A stretch of DNA of 64,000 nt from Bradyrhizobiaceae bacterium Ga0074131 (GTDB lineage: Bacteria; Pseudomonadota; Alphaproteobacteria; Rhizobiales; Xanthobacteraceae). The translations under genes were made by a program, and so were the position numbers. This document shows positions 36,425-47,030 of the stretch, in pieces; position 1 is the first letter of the stretch; every line of letters starts with the position of its first letter. The stretch lies in assembly GCA_001464035.1 (NCBI GenBank), contig LNEC01000007.1, forward strand, positions 229,960 to 293,959, in the 5' to 3' direction. Under the pieces are notes generated by a model, which searched no databases, was not told the origin of the DNA, and was given only the letters and a program-made list of their open reading frames with translations.

Positions 36425-37269
36425 AGTTCGCCGTTCTCACGGATACCCATTTCGTGCCGCGCGGCGGGAAGCTCTACGGGCTCGATCCGGCAGAGCGCCT
36501 TGCGGTCGCTGTCGAGAAGATCAATGCGACGCACAGGGATATTTCCTTCGTCATCTTGTCAGGTGACCTCGCGCATTGGGGTGAACAGCCGGCCTATGCC
36601 AGCCTCGCCAGCGTGTTGGCCGGACTTCACGCGCCCGCCATCCTGATGATGGGAAACCACGACAAACGCGGTGCATTCCGGTCCGAGTTTGCCGGCGCCG
36701 ACCGCGATGCCCACGGCTTCGTGCAGGGGGTGCACGTATTCGATGCCGCGACCATCGTCACGCTGGACACGCTGAACGAAGAGACGCCAGACCATGCCGG
36801 CATCCTGTGCGAAGCGCGCCTGGGCTTTCTCGCCGAGGCGCTCGGCACGGCGCCAGCCGACCGGCCGCTATTGCTGTTCCAGCATCATCCGCCGTTCGAC
36901 AGCGGCCTACGCTACATGGACACCATCAAGCTCACCAATGGCGAGGCCGAATGGGACATCATCGCCGGCTCGCGAAAACCCGATTACATGTTCATGGGCC
37001 ATCTGCACCGGCCGATCGCCGGCACCTGGCATGGCATACCATTCCATATCCAGCGAGCGCTGACCCATCAGGTCGCGTTCGATTTCGAAACCGAGGGGCA
37101 TATTCCGGGAACGCATGAGTCGCCGGACTATTCCCTCGTGAGCGTGGCCGAGGGAAACATCGCCATCCACCAGTGCTCGTTTCTCTACGACGGCCCGACC
37201 TTTTCGCTGCACGACCCCAAGGCACTACGCTCTCAGTCGTCGCGCGAACTGGCCGAAGTTACTGCCTAG
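36421..37269 (+). CDS. GpdQ-like metallophosphodiesterase 2
   Basis: A 282-residue paralogue of the preceding enzyme. It has D8/H10 (LTDTH), LSGDLAHWG, GNHDK, FQHHPP and GHLH. It is moderately similar to the first one and overlaps it by 4 bp. Two tandem enzymes may act in sequence or on different headgroup diesters. It ends convergent to the CbiX gene. Confidence 0.85.
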   Translation: MKFAVLTDTHFVPRGGKLYGLDPAERLAVAVEKINATHRDISFVILSGDLAHWGEQPAYASLASVLAGLHAPAILMMGNHDKRGAFRSEFAGADRDAHGFVQGVHVFDAATIVTLDTLNEETPDHAGILCEARLGFLAEALGTAPADRPLLLFQHHPPFDSGLRYMDTIKLTNGEAEWDIIAGSRKPDYMFMGHLHRPIAGTWHGIPFHIQRALTHQVAFDFETEGHIPGTHESPDYSLVSVAEGNIAIHQCSFLYDGPTFSLHDPKALRSQSSRELAEVTA

Positions 37270-37311
37270 AGCAACCCTTTCCCGCGGTTCCTCCCGTGGA
37301 GCAAGCGTCGG

Positions 37312-38094
37312 TCATGGAACCGGCCTTCGAACGGCTGCTGCAACCGCCCGGGCGACCAGACCCTCGATCCCAGCGACGTTGCCTATGACGCCGGCATAGA
37401 CGACATCATGGCGCTTCAGGTCCGCGACCAGCCTCGGGGCATCGCCGGCACCGTGCATGCCTTCGCCGGAGAACATCCCGACCACGATGGCAGGTCCCTG
37501 AACAAGTGCGGCGGCCTCATCCATAAAGGGCCGCTCTTCCAGCAGGGCGATGCCGACGCTTCGGAAGCCCGCGCGACCTTCGATCGCTCGCGCTACCTGT
37601 TCGGTGGCCTCGCGCGAGGCCGAATTACGGCGCGAGCCATGGGCCAACAGGATAACGGTCGACGCCTCAAGCGCGAAACCGTTCGCACGCGCGACCCTGG
37701 TTGCGCGATCGAGCACGAGATCGGGCAGACCGGGATCGAGGCCGAGCGGCGGCAGCACTTCGACATGGCGGCCCCTGTCATTGGCCTCGTCGAGCAATTG
37801 CACCAGCCGGTCGCGGGTGAAATAGCCGCTGGAGGCGAACAGCGGATAGACGATGACCCTGGGCGCGGTCAGCGCCGCGAACGCCTTGCCGATACCAGGC
37901 GTGCCGTTGATGAAGCCGACGCCAATCTCCGCAACAAGCCTATGGGCGGACACGGCTTGCGCGATCCGCCTGACGCCGTCGTTGGTTGCATCCGGGCTCC
38001 GTTCGCCATGCGCCGCGATCAGCAACGCGACCCCGGCTGCTTCGTCAAGCGGACTCAATGGCTGGTCCCGTCGGAGAAATTGATCTTGTTCCAT
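37312..38094 (-). CDS. cbiX: CbiX-family sirohydrochlorin chelatase
   Basis: A 260-residue two-lobe CbiX protein. Each lobe has the family's metal-binding loop: LLIAAHGERS and ILLAHGSRRNS. It inserts Fe or Co into sirohydrochlorin. As the last gene of the nir operon, it could supply siroheme, the precursor that NirDL/NirG/NirH decarboxylate for heme d1; this role is inference. ATG 38094 overlaps nirN by 40 bp, so a start slightly inside is possible. Confidence 0.8.
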   Translation of the reverse strand: MEQDQFLRRDQPLSPLDEAAGVALLIAAHGERSPDATNDGVRRIAQAVSAHRLVAEIGVGFINGTPGIGKAFAALTAPRVIVYPLFASSGYFTRDRLVQLLDEANDRGRHVEVLPPLGLDPGLPDLVLDRATRVARANGFALEASTVILLAHGSRRNSASREATEQVARAIEGRAGFRSVGIALLEERPFMDEAAALVQGPAIVVGMFSGEGMHGAGDAPRLVADLKRHDVVYAGVIGNVAGIEGLVARAVAAAVRRPVP

Positions 38095-39620
38095 ACATTG
38101 TACTTGCCCGATGGCCGCGACATCGGAATGCGCTTGACTTCGGCGAAGGTCGCGGCATCGTAAATCACCAGCGCGCCCTCGTTCTCCCAGATCGAAACCA
38201 GCGCGTGGCGCCCGTCCTTGTCGAACTCAACATGCGCCGCGATCTTGCCCGGCGCCGGCGTCACGCTGCGGACGATCTCCAGAGTTCGCTTGTCGATGAC
38301 CGACATCGTATCCTTCTTCGGCCCCATCATGGCATCGGTCCAGGCATAGGGTGAATTTTCATGGCTGCGCATGAAGAAACCCGGCCCCGGCGTTTCGATT
38401 ACCTTGATCACCGACCAGTCCTGCATATCCAGCACACTGACCTTGCCTTCCTTTAAATGCGGGGTCGCCATCACCGGCCGCCCGTTCCAGGTCCAGGAAA
38501 TTCCCGAGCCGAGATGCGGCAGACCGGGCAAGGCCAGTTGCTTGATGTCACGCCCGACGGTGAGATTGACGACGATCGCCTTGCCCTCCCGGGCAGAGCC
38601 GACCAGGTTACGGTAGGACGGATCGAAAAAGAAATCGTCGAGCGGCTCGAGGGTTTCAATCCGGCGAAGCGCGAACAGCCCCTGCGACGAGGGTAATGCC
38701 TCGACCATGCCCTTCTCGTGCGAATGCACCAAGCCCGGGTAGACCGGCGGCGCGTTCGGATCGGTCGCGATCTCCCAGATCTCCGGAACGTCCTTCAGCG
38801 CCGCGATGAAGCTGTCACGCGGCCGGGCCTGGTACACCGCCGACACCCGCGAGGAATTTCCCTTCTTGTCCTTGGCCTCGAAAATCTTCTCGACCGACAG
38901 ATCGTCGGTCGAAAGCATCACGAGGGTGCGCGGCAGATAATTCGCGATCGCGATATGCTTGCCGTCGCGGGAAATCGCGATATTGCGCGAATTGATGCCG
39001 GCGCGCACCTCCGACAGCATGGTCAGGGACCACAGATCGTATTTGCTGACCCAGCCGTCGCGCGACATGAAGAAAACATAGCGGCCATCGGGAGTGAATT
39101 TCGGGCCGCCGTGCAGCGCAAAGCGGGTCGGAAACCGCGCCAAGGACTCGAAGCGGTCGCCGTCGAGGACGGTGGCATGATGGTCGCCGGTTTCAACGAC
39201 GACGAACAGGTTCAAGGGATCGGCCTCGAACCGCGGCCGCTCGAGCGCCGGCGCTGCGGCATGGATGATGCGGCTCGCCGCTATCTCGGCGCTGCCCCAT
39301 GACGGCACCTGCTTTAGCGGCGTAGCTATATAGGCGGCCAGCGCCGCGATCTCGTCCTTGTCCAGCTTGTCACCGAAGCCCGGCATCTGGGTCGCAGTAC
39401 GGCCATCGGCGATGACCGCGGTGGCGCGCGGGCCCATCAGGCGTCCGAGGTTTTCCGGCAGCAGCGCCGGCCCCTGCCCGCCGAGCCGGTCCGCGCCGTG
39501 ACACGCAGCGCAGTGGTCGGCGTAGAGCTTGATTGCGTCCGGGTCCGCCAGAACCGGCGCGGCCCATCCGATAACGGCCAACAACGCGCCGGTGAACTTA
39601 GAGAGAAAGCGGCGCTTCAT
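38055..39620 (-). CDS. nirN: NirN: c-type cytochrome with d1-binding domain (dihydro-heme d1 dehydrogenase)
   Basis: A 521-residue exported protein with a signal peptide (to about VLADP). It has one heme c site (C37-A-A-C40-H41) and an eight-bladed cytochrome d1-type propeller. NirN oxidises dihydro-heme d1, the last step of heme d1 formation, and can hand it to NirS. The start is ATG 39620, not the longer frame to 39689, because the signal peptide begins there. It overlaps the nirJ end by 23 bp. Confidence 0.9.
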   Translation of the reverse strand: MKRRFLSKFTGALLAVIGWAAPVLADPDAIKLYADHCAACHGADRLGGQGPALLPENLGRLMGPRATAVIADGRTATQMPGFGDKLDKDEIAALAAYIATPLKQVPSWGSAEIAASRIIHAAAPALERPRFEADPLNLFVVVETGDHHATVLDGDRFESLARFPTRFALHGGPKFTPDGRYVFFMSRDGWVSKYDLWSLTMLSEVRAGINSRNIAISRDGKHIAIANYLPRTLVMLSTDDLSVEKIFEAKDKKGNSSRVSAVYQARPRDSFIAALKDVPEIWEIATDPNAPPVYPGLVHSHEKGMVEALPSSQGLFALRRIETLEPLDDFFFDPSYRNLVGSAREGKAIVVNLTVGRDIKQLALPGLPHLGSGISWTWNGRPVMATPHLKEGKVSVLDMQDWSVIKVIETPGPGFFMRSHENSPYAWTDAMMGPKKDTMSVIDKRTLEIVRSVTPAPGKIAAHVEFDKDGRHALVSIWENEGALVIYDAATFAEVKRIPMSRPSGKYNVWNKINFSDGTSH

Positions 39621-40806
39621 GGCGTGCTCCGCGGTAGGCGCTGACCGTGACGCGTTGCACCGGCTGGGCCAGACCGATCTCGGCATCACCGAGATAGCAG
39701 CCGGGATCTTCGGCCCAGGGATCGCCGGTGACGCGCATCGCCCGCACCCTGGTGTTGCCGTTGCACACGTCGAAATAGGCGCACTGGCCGCAGCGTCCGC
39801 CGATCACGCGTGGCTTCTGTTTCAGCCCCGCCATGATCGGATCGGACAGGTCGGTCCAGATTGCCGAGAACGGACGCGCCTTGACGTTGCCGAGGGTGTA
39901 GTGCCACCACATCGTGTCTGGATGCACATTGCCGAGGTTGTCGATATTGGCGACGTTGACGCCGGACGAATTGCCGCCCCACTGCACGAGGCGCGCGCGC
40001 AAGCCCGCCACCGCCTGCGGCATGGTGCGCTCGGCCCAGTGCAGCAGATACACCGCGTCGGCGTCGTTGTTGCCGGTGACGATCTCCATCTCGCTGCCGC
40101 TTTGCGCCCAGCGCCAGGCCCGGTCGATCACCATGTCCATGGTGTCGCGGGTGGTCTGCCACATCGCGTCGTCGCCGCGGTTGTTGTTGCCGCGGCCGGC
40201 ATAGACGAGATGCGACAGATAGAACTTATGAAAGCCCTCGCGCTCCACCAAATCGAGCATGTCAGGCAGTTCCGCGGCATTGTCTTCCGTCATCGTGAAA
40301 CGGACACCGACCTTGATGCCGCGGTCGCGCAGCAGCCGCAATCCGCCCAGCGCCTCGTCATAGGCGCCCACCTTGCGGCGGAAGCGGTCATGGGTGTCGC
40401 CGATGCCGTCGAGCGAGATCCCGACATAGTCGTAGCCGATATCGCGGATGCGGTCGGCGAGCGGAGCATCGACCAAAGTGCCGTTGCTGGAGAGGCCGAC
40501 ATAGAACTTCATGGCCTTGGCGCGTTCCGAGATCTCGAAGATGTCGCGCCGCATCAGCGGCTCGCCGCCGGACAGGATCAGCACCGGCACGCGAAACGCC
40601 TTGAGGTCGTCCATGACGCGAAAAACTTCCGGCGTCGACAGTTCACCGGGAAAATCGATATCGCCCGAAATCGAGTAGCAATGCTTGCAGGTCAGGTTGC
40701 AGCGCCGGATCAGGTTCCAGATGACCACCGGTCCCGGCGGCTGGCGCGCCGGGCCGAGCGGCGTCGGCCGACGCAATTCGTGCAGATAGTGGCTGAGGCG
40801 AAACAT
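39598..40806 (-). CDS. nirJ: NirJ: radical SAM enzyme of heme d1 synthesis
   Basis: A 402-residue radical SAM/SPASM-type protein. The cluster cysteines are C36, C40 and C43 (C-x3-C-x2-C) and further Cys are in CGQCAYFDVC near the C-terminus. NirJ replaces the propionate side chains with carbonyl groups on the way to heme d1. It is between nirH and nirN as in Paracoccus. Confidence 0.93.
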   Translation of the reverse strand: MFRLSHYLHELRRPTPLGPARQPPGPVVIWNLIRRCNLTCKHCYSISGDIDFPGELSTPEVFRVMDDLKAFRVPVLILSGGEPLMRRDIFEISERAKAMKFYVGLSSNGTLVDAPLADRIRDIGYDYVGISLDGIGDTHDRFRRKVGAYDEALGGLRLLRDRGIKVGVRFTMTEDNAAELPDMLDLVEREGFHKFYLSHLVYAGRGNNNRGDDAMWQTTRDTMDMVIDRAWRWAQSGSEMEIVTGNNDADAVYLLHWAERTMPQAVAGLRARLVQWGGNSSGVNVANIDNLGNVHPDTMWWHYTLGNVKARPFSAIWTDLSDPIMAGLKQKPRVIGGRCGQCAYFDVCNGNTRVRAMRVTGDPWAEDPGCYLGDAEIGLAQPVQRVTVSAYRGARHEAPLSL

Positions 40807-40836
40807 GGTTCGGCGCTCCCTTGCGTCCCTTGGCGT

Positions 40837-41313
40837 TCACGCAGCGATGCGCAACCCGGTTTTCTTCAAAATCCGGGTGGAAAACAGCACGTCATGCGCA
40901 CGCGCGGCGGGACCGATCAATCGAGCAATGCGTTCGACCTTGGCCCTGACCTCCTCCCGGGTATGGCCATGCACCATGGCGAACAGATTATAGGGCCATA
41001 GCGGCAGATGGCGCGGCCGCTCGTAGCAATGCGTCACCTCATCGAGCGCGCCGATCCTCGCGCCGATGTCGGCGACCGCCTTGTCCGCGACGTCCCACAC
41101 CGACATGCCGTTGGCGGTCAAGCCAAGCGCATAGTGATTGGGGATCGCGCCGATCCGCCGGATCGCGCCCTCGTCGAGCAACCTCCTCAGGCGCGCGATG
41201 ATTTCAGCCTGATCGAGGTCGAGTTTTTCGGCGACCGCCCGATAGGGCTCGCGCACCAGCGGAAGACCGGCCTGGGTAGCCGCCACGATCCTGCGGTCGA
41301 TCGAGTCGAGCAT
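40837..41313 (-). CDS. nirH: NirH: siroheme decarboxylase subunit
   Basis: A 158-residue Lrp/AsnC-like protein with a helix-turn-helix-like start (LDLDQAEIIARLRRLLDEGAIRRIGAIPNHYALG) and CYERPRHLPLWPYNLFAMVHG. NirDL, NirG and NirH together remove two acetate carboxyls from siroheme. ATG 41313 has GGAGG upstream. The sequence is close to the second half of NirDL, indicating internal duplication in this family. Confidence 0.88.
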   Translation of the reverse strand: MLDSIDRRIVAATQAGLPLVREPYRAVAEKLDLDQAEIIARLRRLLDEGAIRRIGAIPNHYALGLTANGMSVWDVADKAVADIGARIGALDEVTHCYERPRHLPLWPYNLFAMVHGHTREEVRAKVERIARLIGPAARAHDVLFSTRILKKTGLRIAA

Positions 41314-41315
41314 CT

Positions 41316-41768
41316 CTATACCTCCACCCGGAAGCCGACGAAGAACTCCTTCACCTTCGGCATGGCATGCACGCTAAGGCCGGTTTCAGCTTCGATTTCC
41401 GCTATCACTTCCGCGATGCGGCGCGGATCGTCCGCCGAAACCACGAACCACATGTTGAGCGCATGGGTGCGCTCGTAGTTATGGGCAATCTCGGGATGGG
41501 CATTGACCTGTTCGGCGACCTCGTCGAACCGCTCCGGCGGCACCGCGATGGCCGCGAGGCAAACGTCGCCGCCGAGCAATTCCGCGTTCCATAACGGGCC
41601 GAAGCGGCTCAACTGCCCCGCCCCGACGAGATCGCGAACGCCATTGATCAGCTCGCCCTCGCTCAATCCGAGTTCCGCGCCGGCATCGCGAAACGGCCGC
41701 GGCGTCAGCGGGAACCCGCCCTGCAGGCCGTTGATGATCGCCTTCTCCGTGGGATCGATGACAGGCAT
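41316..41768 (-). CDS. nirG: NirG: siroheme decarboxylase subunit
   Basis: A 150-residue Lrp/AsnC-like protein (GELINGVRDLVGAGQLSRFGPLWNAELLGG; HNYERTHALNMWFVVSAD). It is like the first half of NirDL. The ATG at 41768 overlaps the nirDL stop by one base (TGATG), so translation is coupled. The longer frame to 42047 is a shadow of nirDL. Confidence 0.88.
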   Translation of the reverse strand: MPVIDPTEKAIINGLQGGFPLTPRPFRDAGAELGLSEGELINGVRDLVGAGQLSRFGPLWNAELLGGDVCLAAIAVPPERFDEVAEQVNAHPEIAHNYERTHALNMWFVVSADDPRRIAEVIAEIEAETGLSVHAMPKVKEFFVGFRVEV

Positions 41769-42754
41769 CAGTTCAACCCCTTGCCGGCATTGGAGAACAC
41801 CGCGCCGCGCTGCTTGAAGCAACGCGTCGAGAACAGCACCGCCTGCTTGTTCAGGCCGGTATCGGCCAGCAGATTGATCTCGTCGATCACCGCGTAGGCC
41901 TGTTGCCGCGCCTTGGCGTGAACCATGCAAAAAACGTTGTAGGGCCACAACGGCAGATGCCGTGGCCTGCGGTAGCACAGCGTGACGTGCGGATTGCGGA
42001 TGAAGCTGGCCGCGACGAAATCGACCATGTCGTCCGGCACGTCCCACACCGCCATGGCGTTCGAGTTGAAGCCGAGCTTGTCATGGCGAACGACGCAGCC
42101 AAACCGCGTCACGATGCCGGCACCGGTAAGATGGTCGAGCCGGTCGATGATTTCGGCCTGATCGAGATCGAGTTGCTCGGCGACCGCCCGGTAGGGCTGC
42201 TCGACCAGCGGCAGGCCGTTCTCGATCGCCGCCAGGATGCTCCGATCGCGCGGATCGGGGCGGTAGTGGCCGCACGGGACGGCCATCTCCCGCTTAGCGG
42301 GGGGCGCGGTCAGCGAAAAGCCGAGACCGAGATGGTAGGCCCTGAGCATCGGCAGATCGATCGCTTCCAGCCCGGTCTGCAGCATGATGCTCTCGATGGT
42401 CGCGGCGATCATTTCGGCATCGGCGCCGGCGATCACGAACCACAGATTGAGCGGGTGGGTGCGCTCGTAATTGTGGGTGACCAGCGGCTCGCGGCTGACG
42501 ATCGCCGCCACCTCTTCGAGCCGTTCTGGCGGAACCTGCAACGCAGCCAGCGTGCTGGCGCCGACGGTGTTCGGCCGCACTACCGCCCCGATCCGCGAGA
42601 TTACCCCGATCTCGTGCAGTCGGCGAAAAACCCCGATGGTTTCGCGCTCGTTGAGCGCAGCGGCGCGGCCGATAACCTCGAAGGGTTTGGCGACCAGCGG
42701 GAAGTTATGCTGCCAGCGGTCAACCAGTGTCAGTTCGGCGGGATCCGGGCTCAT
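41768..42754 (-). CDS. nirDL: NirDL: fused siroheme decarboxylase
   Basis: A 328-residue fusion of two Lrp/AsnC-like units. The first unit (RLHEIGVISRIGAVVRPNTVG; HNYERTHPLNLWFVIAG) is the NirD type and the second (RLDHLTGAGIVTRFGCVVRHDKLG; CYRRPRHLPLWPYNVFCMVHA) the NirL type. The same fusion occurs in Paracoccus. Overlaps the nirF stop by 4 bp. Confidence 0.9.
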   Translation of the reverse strand: MSPDPAELTLVDRWQHNFPLVAKPFEVIGRAAALNERETIGVFRRLHEIGVISRIGAVVRPNTVGASTLAALQVPPERLEEVAAIVSREPLVTHNYERTHPLNLWFVIAGADAEMIAATIESIMLQTGLEAIDLPMLRAYHLGLGFSLTAPPAKREMAVPCGHYRPDPRDRSILAAIENGLPLVEQPYRAVAEQLDLDQAEIIDRLDHLTGAGIVTRFGCVVRHDKLGFNSNAMAVWDVPDDMVDFVAASFIRNPHVTLCYRRPRHLPLWPYNVFCMVHAKARQQAYAVIDEINLLADTGLNKQAVLFSTRCFKQRGAVFSNAGKGLN

Positions 42755-43929
42755 TGTCCAATCCTCGTTGCACGAGCGGTGAAGAAAATGCCCGACGGCT
42801 TTTGCGCGGAGATCTGCCCCTTTTTCGCGAAGGTCGCGGCGTCGTAGATGTCGACGCGATCGGCGTCGCGCACCGACACCCAGACCTCGTTGCCGCGCGG
42901 GGTAAACTCCATGTGCAGCACGGCCGGTCCCGGCGCGAAACGGTGGATCACCTTCAGCGTGAGGGTGTCGACGATATCGATGGTGTCGTTGAGCGGATGG
43001 GCGAAATTGACCCAGACGTGGCGGCCGCCCGGGCGCGCCACCGCGAACACGGGCTGACCGTGCGTGGCGACGCGGCCCGCCTCGGCGAAGCTTCGCGTAT
43101 CCACTGCGATCAGTTCATGGCGGCCGACAGCCGGGAGCAACAGCCTGTCGCCGATCGCCGCCCAGCCTTCGAGGTGCGGCATCTTGTAGACCGGCAGCGG
43201 CTCCTCGCCGTGCCCATAGCGATCGAGGATGCGCGCGGCCTTCAGCGGTGACTGCCACATGTCGACATGCACGACGCCGTCCTCGCCGAACAGGCCGGCC
43301 AGATAATGACGGCCATCCGGCGTGACGTTGCCGTCATAGGGCAGCTTGCCGACCCCGGTCAGCCTGGTGACCGCCGGGGTTTCGGCGTTCGAAAGATCGG
43401 CGATCCAGATCTCGCCGGCGTTGTAGAGCGCAAAGGCAAAGCGGCGCCCCGGCAGATCGACAAGGCCGACCGTTTTCGAGGCCTTGCCCTCCGCTCCGAG
43501 GGCGGGAATGTCCGCGACCAGCGCCAGCGTCCTGGCATCGAACACACGTACCCCGCCCGGCTCGTAGTTCGAGACCGCGATCAGTTCTCCGTCGTCGGAA
43601 ATGGCGCCACCGATCGAGTTACCCGCCTGAACGAAGCGCCCGACGATCGACGCCGTCAGCAGGTCGATCCTGGTCAACCCGCCGTCGCGCCCGAACAGAT
43701 AGCCATAGCGCTGGTCCGGCGAGAACACCACCGAGGCATGCGACAGATCGCCGAGACCTTCGACGCGGCCGATCGTCTGCCGGGCGCCGGTATCGACGAT
43801 CAGGACGGAGCCTGTCGCACGCTCGATGACGAGGCCGAGATTGCCGGTGCCGCGCAGTCCCTCGGCAAGCCCGGTTGCCGGGATCGCCAACCACAACAGC
43901 GCGGCCAACCATCGCACAGCGAACATCAT
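42751..43929 (-). CDS. nirF: NirF: heme d1 biosynthesis protein
   Basis: A 392-residue periplasmic protein with a signal peptide (AALLWLAIPATGLAEG) and a d1-type beta-propeller related to NirS and NirN but without heme c. It takes part in the late steps of heme d1 assembly in the periplasm. Its ATG at 43929 overlaps the nirC stop (ATGA). Frames continuing upstream belong to nirC and nirE shadows. Confidence 0.9.
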   Translation of the reverse strand: MMFAVRWLAALLWLAIPATGLAEGLRGTGNLGLVIERATGSVLIVDTGARQTIGRVEGLGDLSHASVVFSPDQRYGYLFGRDGGLTRIDLLTASIVGRFVQAGNSIGGAISDDGELIAVSNYEPGGVRVFDARTLALVADIPALGAEGKASKTVGLVDLPGRRFAFALYNAGEIWIADLSNAETPAVTRLTGVGKLPYDGNVTPDGRHYLAGLFGEDGVVHVDMWQSPLKAARILDRYGHGEEPLPVYKMPHLEGWAAIGDRLLLPAVGRHELIAVDTRSFAEAGRVATHGQPVFAVARPGGRHVWVNFAHPLNDTIDIVDTLTLKVIHRFAPGPAVLHMEFTPRGNEVWVSVRDADRVDIYDAATFAKKGQISAQKPSGIFFTARATRIGQ

Positions 43930-44276
43930 GGCAGATTTCCTTGCTTGAGCCGGTCGGCGATCCAGCGCGCATCGCGCTCGGTGAGCAGCGGACGCCACGG
44001 CGGCATCGGCGTGCCCGGGATACCATCGAGAATGATGTGGACGAGTTGGTCGCGATCCCAGGGACCGAGTTGCTCCACGGTCAAGGGTTTTCCGAGCCCG
44101 CCCTTCAGGGTCAGCCCGTGGCATGAACCGCAATCCTGCCGCACCAGATTCGTCAGTTTGACCGGATCGGGCGCGGCCTCTCCGGCCGATGCCGGCGCCA
44201 TCGACACGATCAGCCCCAATACCGCATTAGGCCACAACCGAGATCGCCCGGGCATCTGTTGCATCGTCGTGCTCAT
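43926..44276 (-). CDS. nirC: NirC: periplasmic cytochrome c
   Basis: A 116-residue small monoheme cytochrome with signal peptide (LGLIVSMAPASAGEA) and heme site C49-G-S-C52-H53; the Met ligand is in GTPMPPW. NirC is thought to pass electrons to NirS or during heme d1 maturation. The start at 44276 overlaps nirE by 50 bp; ATG codons at 44264 and 44255 are possible alternatives. Confidence 0.85.
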   Translation of the reverse strand: MSTTMQQMPGRSRLWPNAVLGLIVSMAPASAGEAAPDPVKLTNLVRQDCGSCHGLTLKGGLGKPLTVEQLGPWDRDQLVHIILDGIPGTPMPPWRPLLTERDARWIADRLKQGNLP

Positions 44277-45006
44277 TGCGCTGCATGGCGATCGCTGCGA
44301 CCCGACCGATGATGAACAGGACGGGACCGGCAAAGCCTGCCTCCTTGGCCGCCGCGGAAAGCGCGGCAAGCCACGTGCATATTCGCCGCTCCTGCGGGGT
44401 CGTGCCTTGACACACCGCAAGGACCGGGGTGTCCGGCGACAATCCGTTGGCGATGAGGTTGCCGGCGATTTCCTCGATATTCGCCAACCCCATGTAGACG
44501 ACGAGCGTGGTTTCGGGATCGGCCAGCGTCGTCCAGTCCAGATCCAGCGGCTCGTTCGCCTTGCGATGACCGGTAACGTAGCGGACGCCGGTCGCAAGCC
44601 CGCGATGTGTCAGCGGAATTCGCGCCGACGCGGCGCAGCCTTGCGCCGCCGTGATGCCCGGGATGACCTCGTAGGGAATACCGGCGCGCTCGAGTTCGGC
44701 CGCCTCCTCGGAGCCGCGCCCGAAAATGAAGGGATCGCCGCCCTTCAGCCGCACCACGGTTCGGCCGGCGCGGCCGAGCCGAACCAGCATCTCGTTGATT
44801 TCCGCCTGCGGGACTGGGTGAAAGCTCGCCTGCTTGCCGACGTTGATCCGGGCTGCGCCATCCCCGATCGTGGCGAGGATGCTGTCCGGCACGAGGCGGT
44901 CATACACGACGACGTCGGCCTCCCGGATCACCCGCGCCGCCTTCAAGGTGAGCAGTTCCGGATCGCCCGGGCCCGCCCCGACCAAGTAGACTTTTCCAAC
45001 GCTCAT
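44227..45006 (-). CDS. nirE: NirE: uroporphyrinogen-III C-methyltransferase
   Basis: A 259-residue SUMT. VYLVGAGPGDPELLTLKAARVI, VVRLKGGDPFIFGRG, VIPGITAAQGCAA and TLVVYMGL are the family's SAM- and substrate-binding motifs. It makes precorrin-2, the start of heme d1 synthesis. It directly follows nirS, as in other nirSECF operons. ATG 45006 (MSVGKVYL) is used; ten more residues upstream look non-coding. Confidence 0.92.
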   Translation of the reverse strand: MSVGKVYLVGAGPGDPELLTLKAARVIREADVVVYDRLVPDSILATIGDGAARINVGKQASFHPVPQAEINEMLVRLGRAGRTVVRLKGGDPFIFGRGSEEAAELERAGIPYEVIPGITAAQGCAASARIPLTHRGLATGVRYVTGHRKANEPLDLDWTTLADPETTLVVYMGLANIEEIAGNLIANGLSPDTPVLAVCQGTTPQERRICTWLAALSAAAKEAGFAGPVLFIIGRVAAIAMQRNEHDDATDARAISVVA

Positions 45007-45101
45007 AGCGCGCTCCGCCCGGTTTGGCCTGTGCATTCTGGTTGTTCGTCAAGGCGGCGCGACAAGCCCGGTTGCAGCGCCGCCTCGTTGTCTTCAGGTC
45101 C

Positions 45102-46962
<1,861 letters not shown>

Positions 46963-46981
46963 GGACGCGGTTTGACGCAGT

Positions 46982-46995
46982 TTGACATAGCTCAA
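46982..46995. promoter_or_regulatory. FNR/NNR-type box 2 between nirS and nirI
   Basis: TTGACATAGCTCAA keeps both TTGA and TCAA half-sites with a 6-bp centre. It is 35 bp upstream of the chosen nirI start and so probably serves nirI, box 1 serving nirS. Confidence 0.65.
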
Positions 46996-47030
46996 TGCGC
47001 ACCCGGTCGAAGCCTGCCTCATCCGAACCC

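Noticed and set aside
39529..41001. A 490-codon plus-strand frame opposite nirJ and nirH
   Set aside because: Antisense shadow; the opposite strand carries intact radical SAM and Lrp-like motifs.
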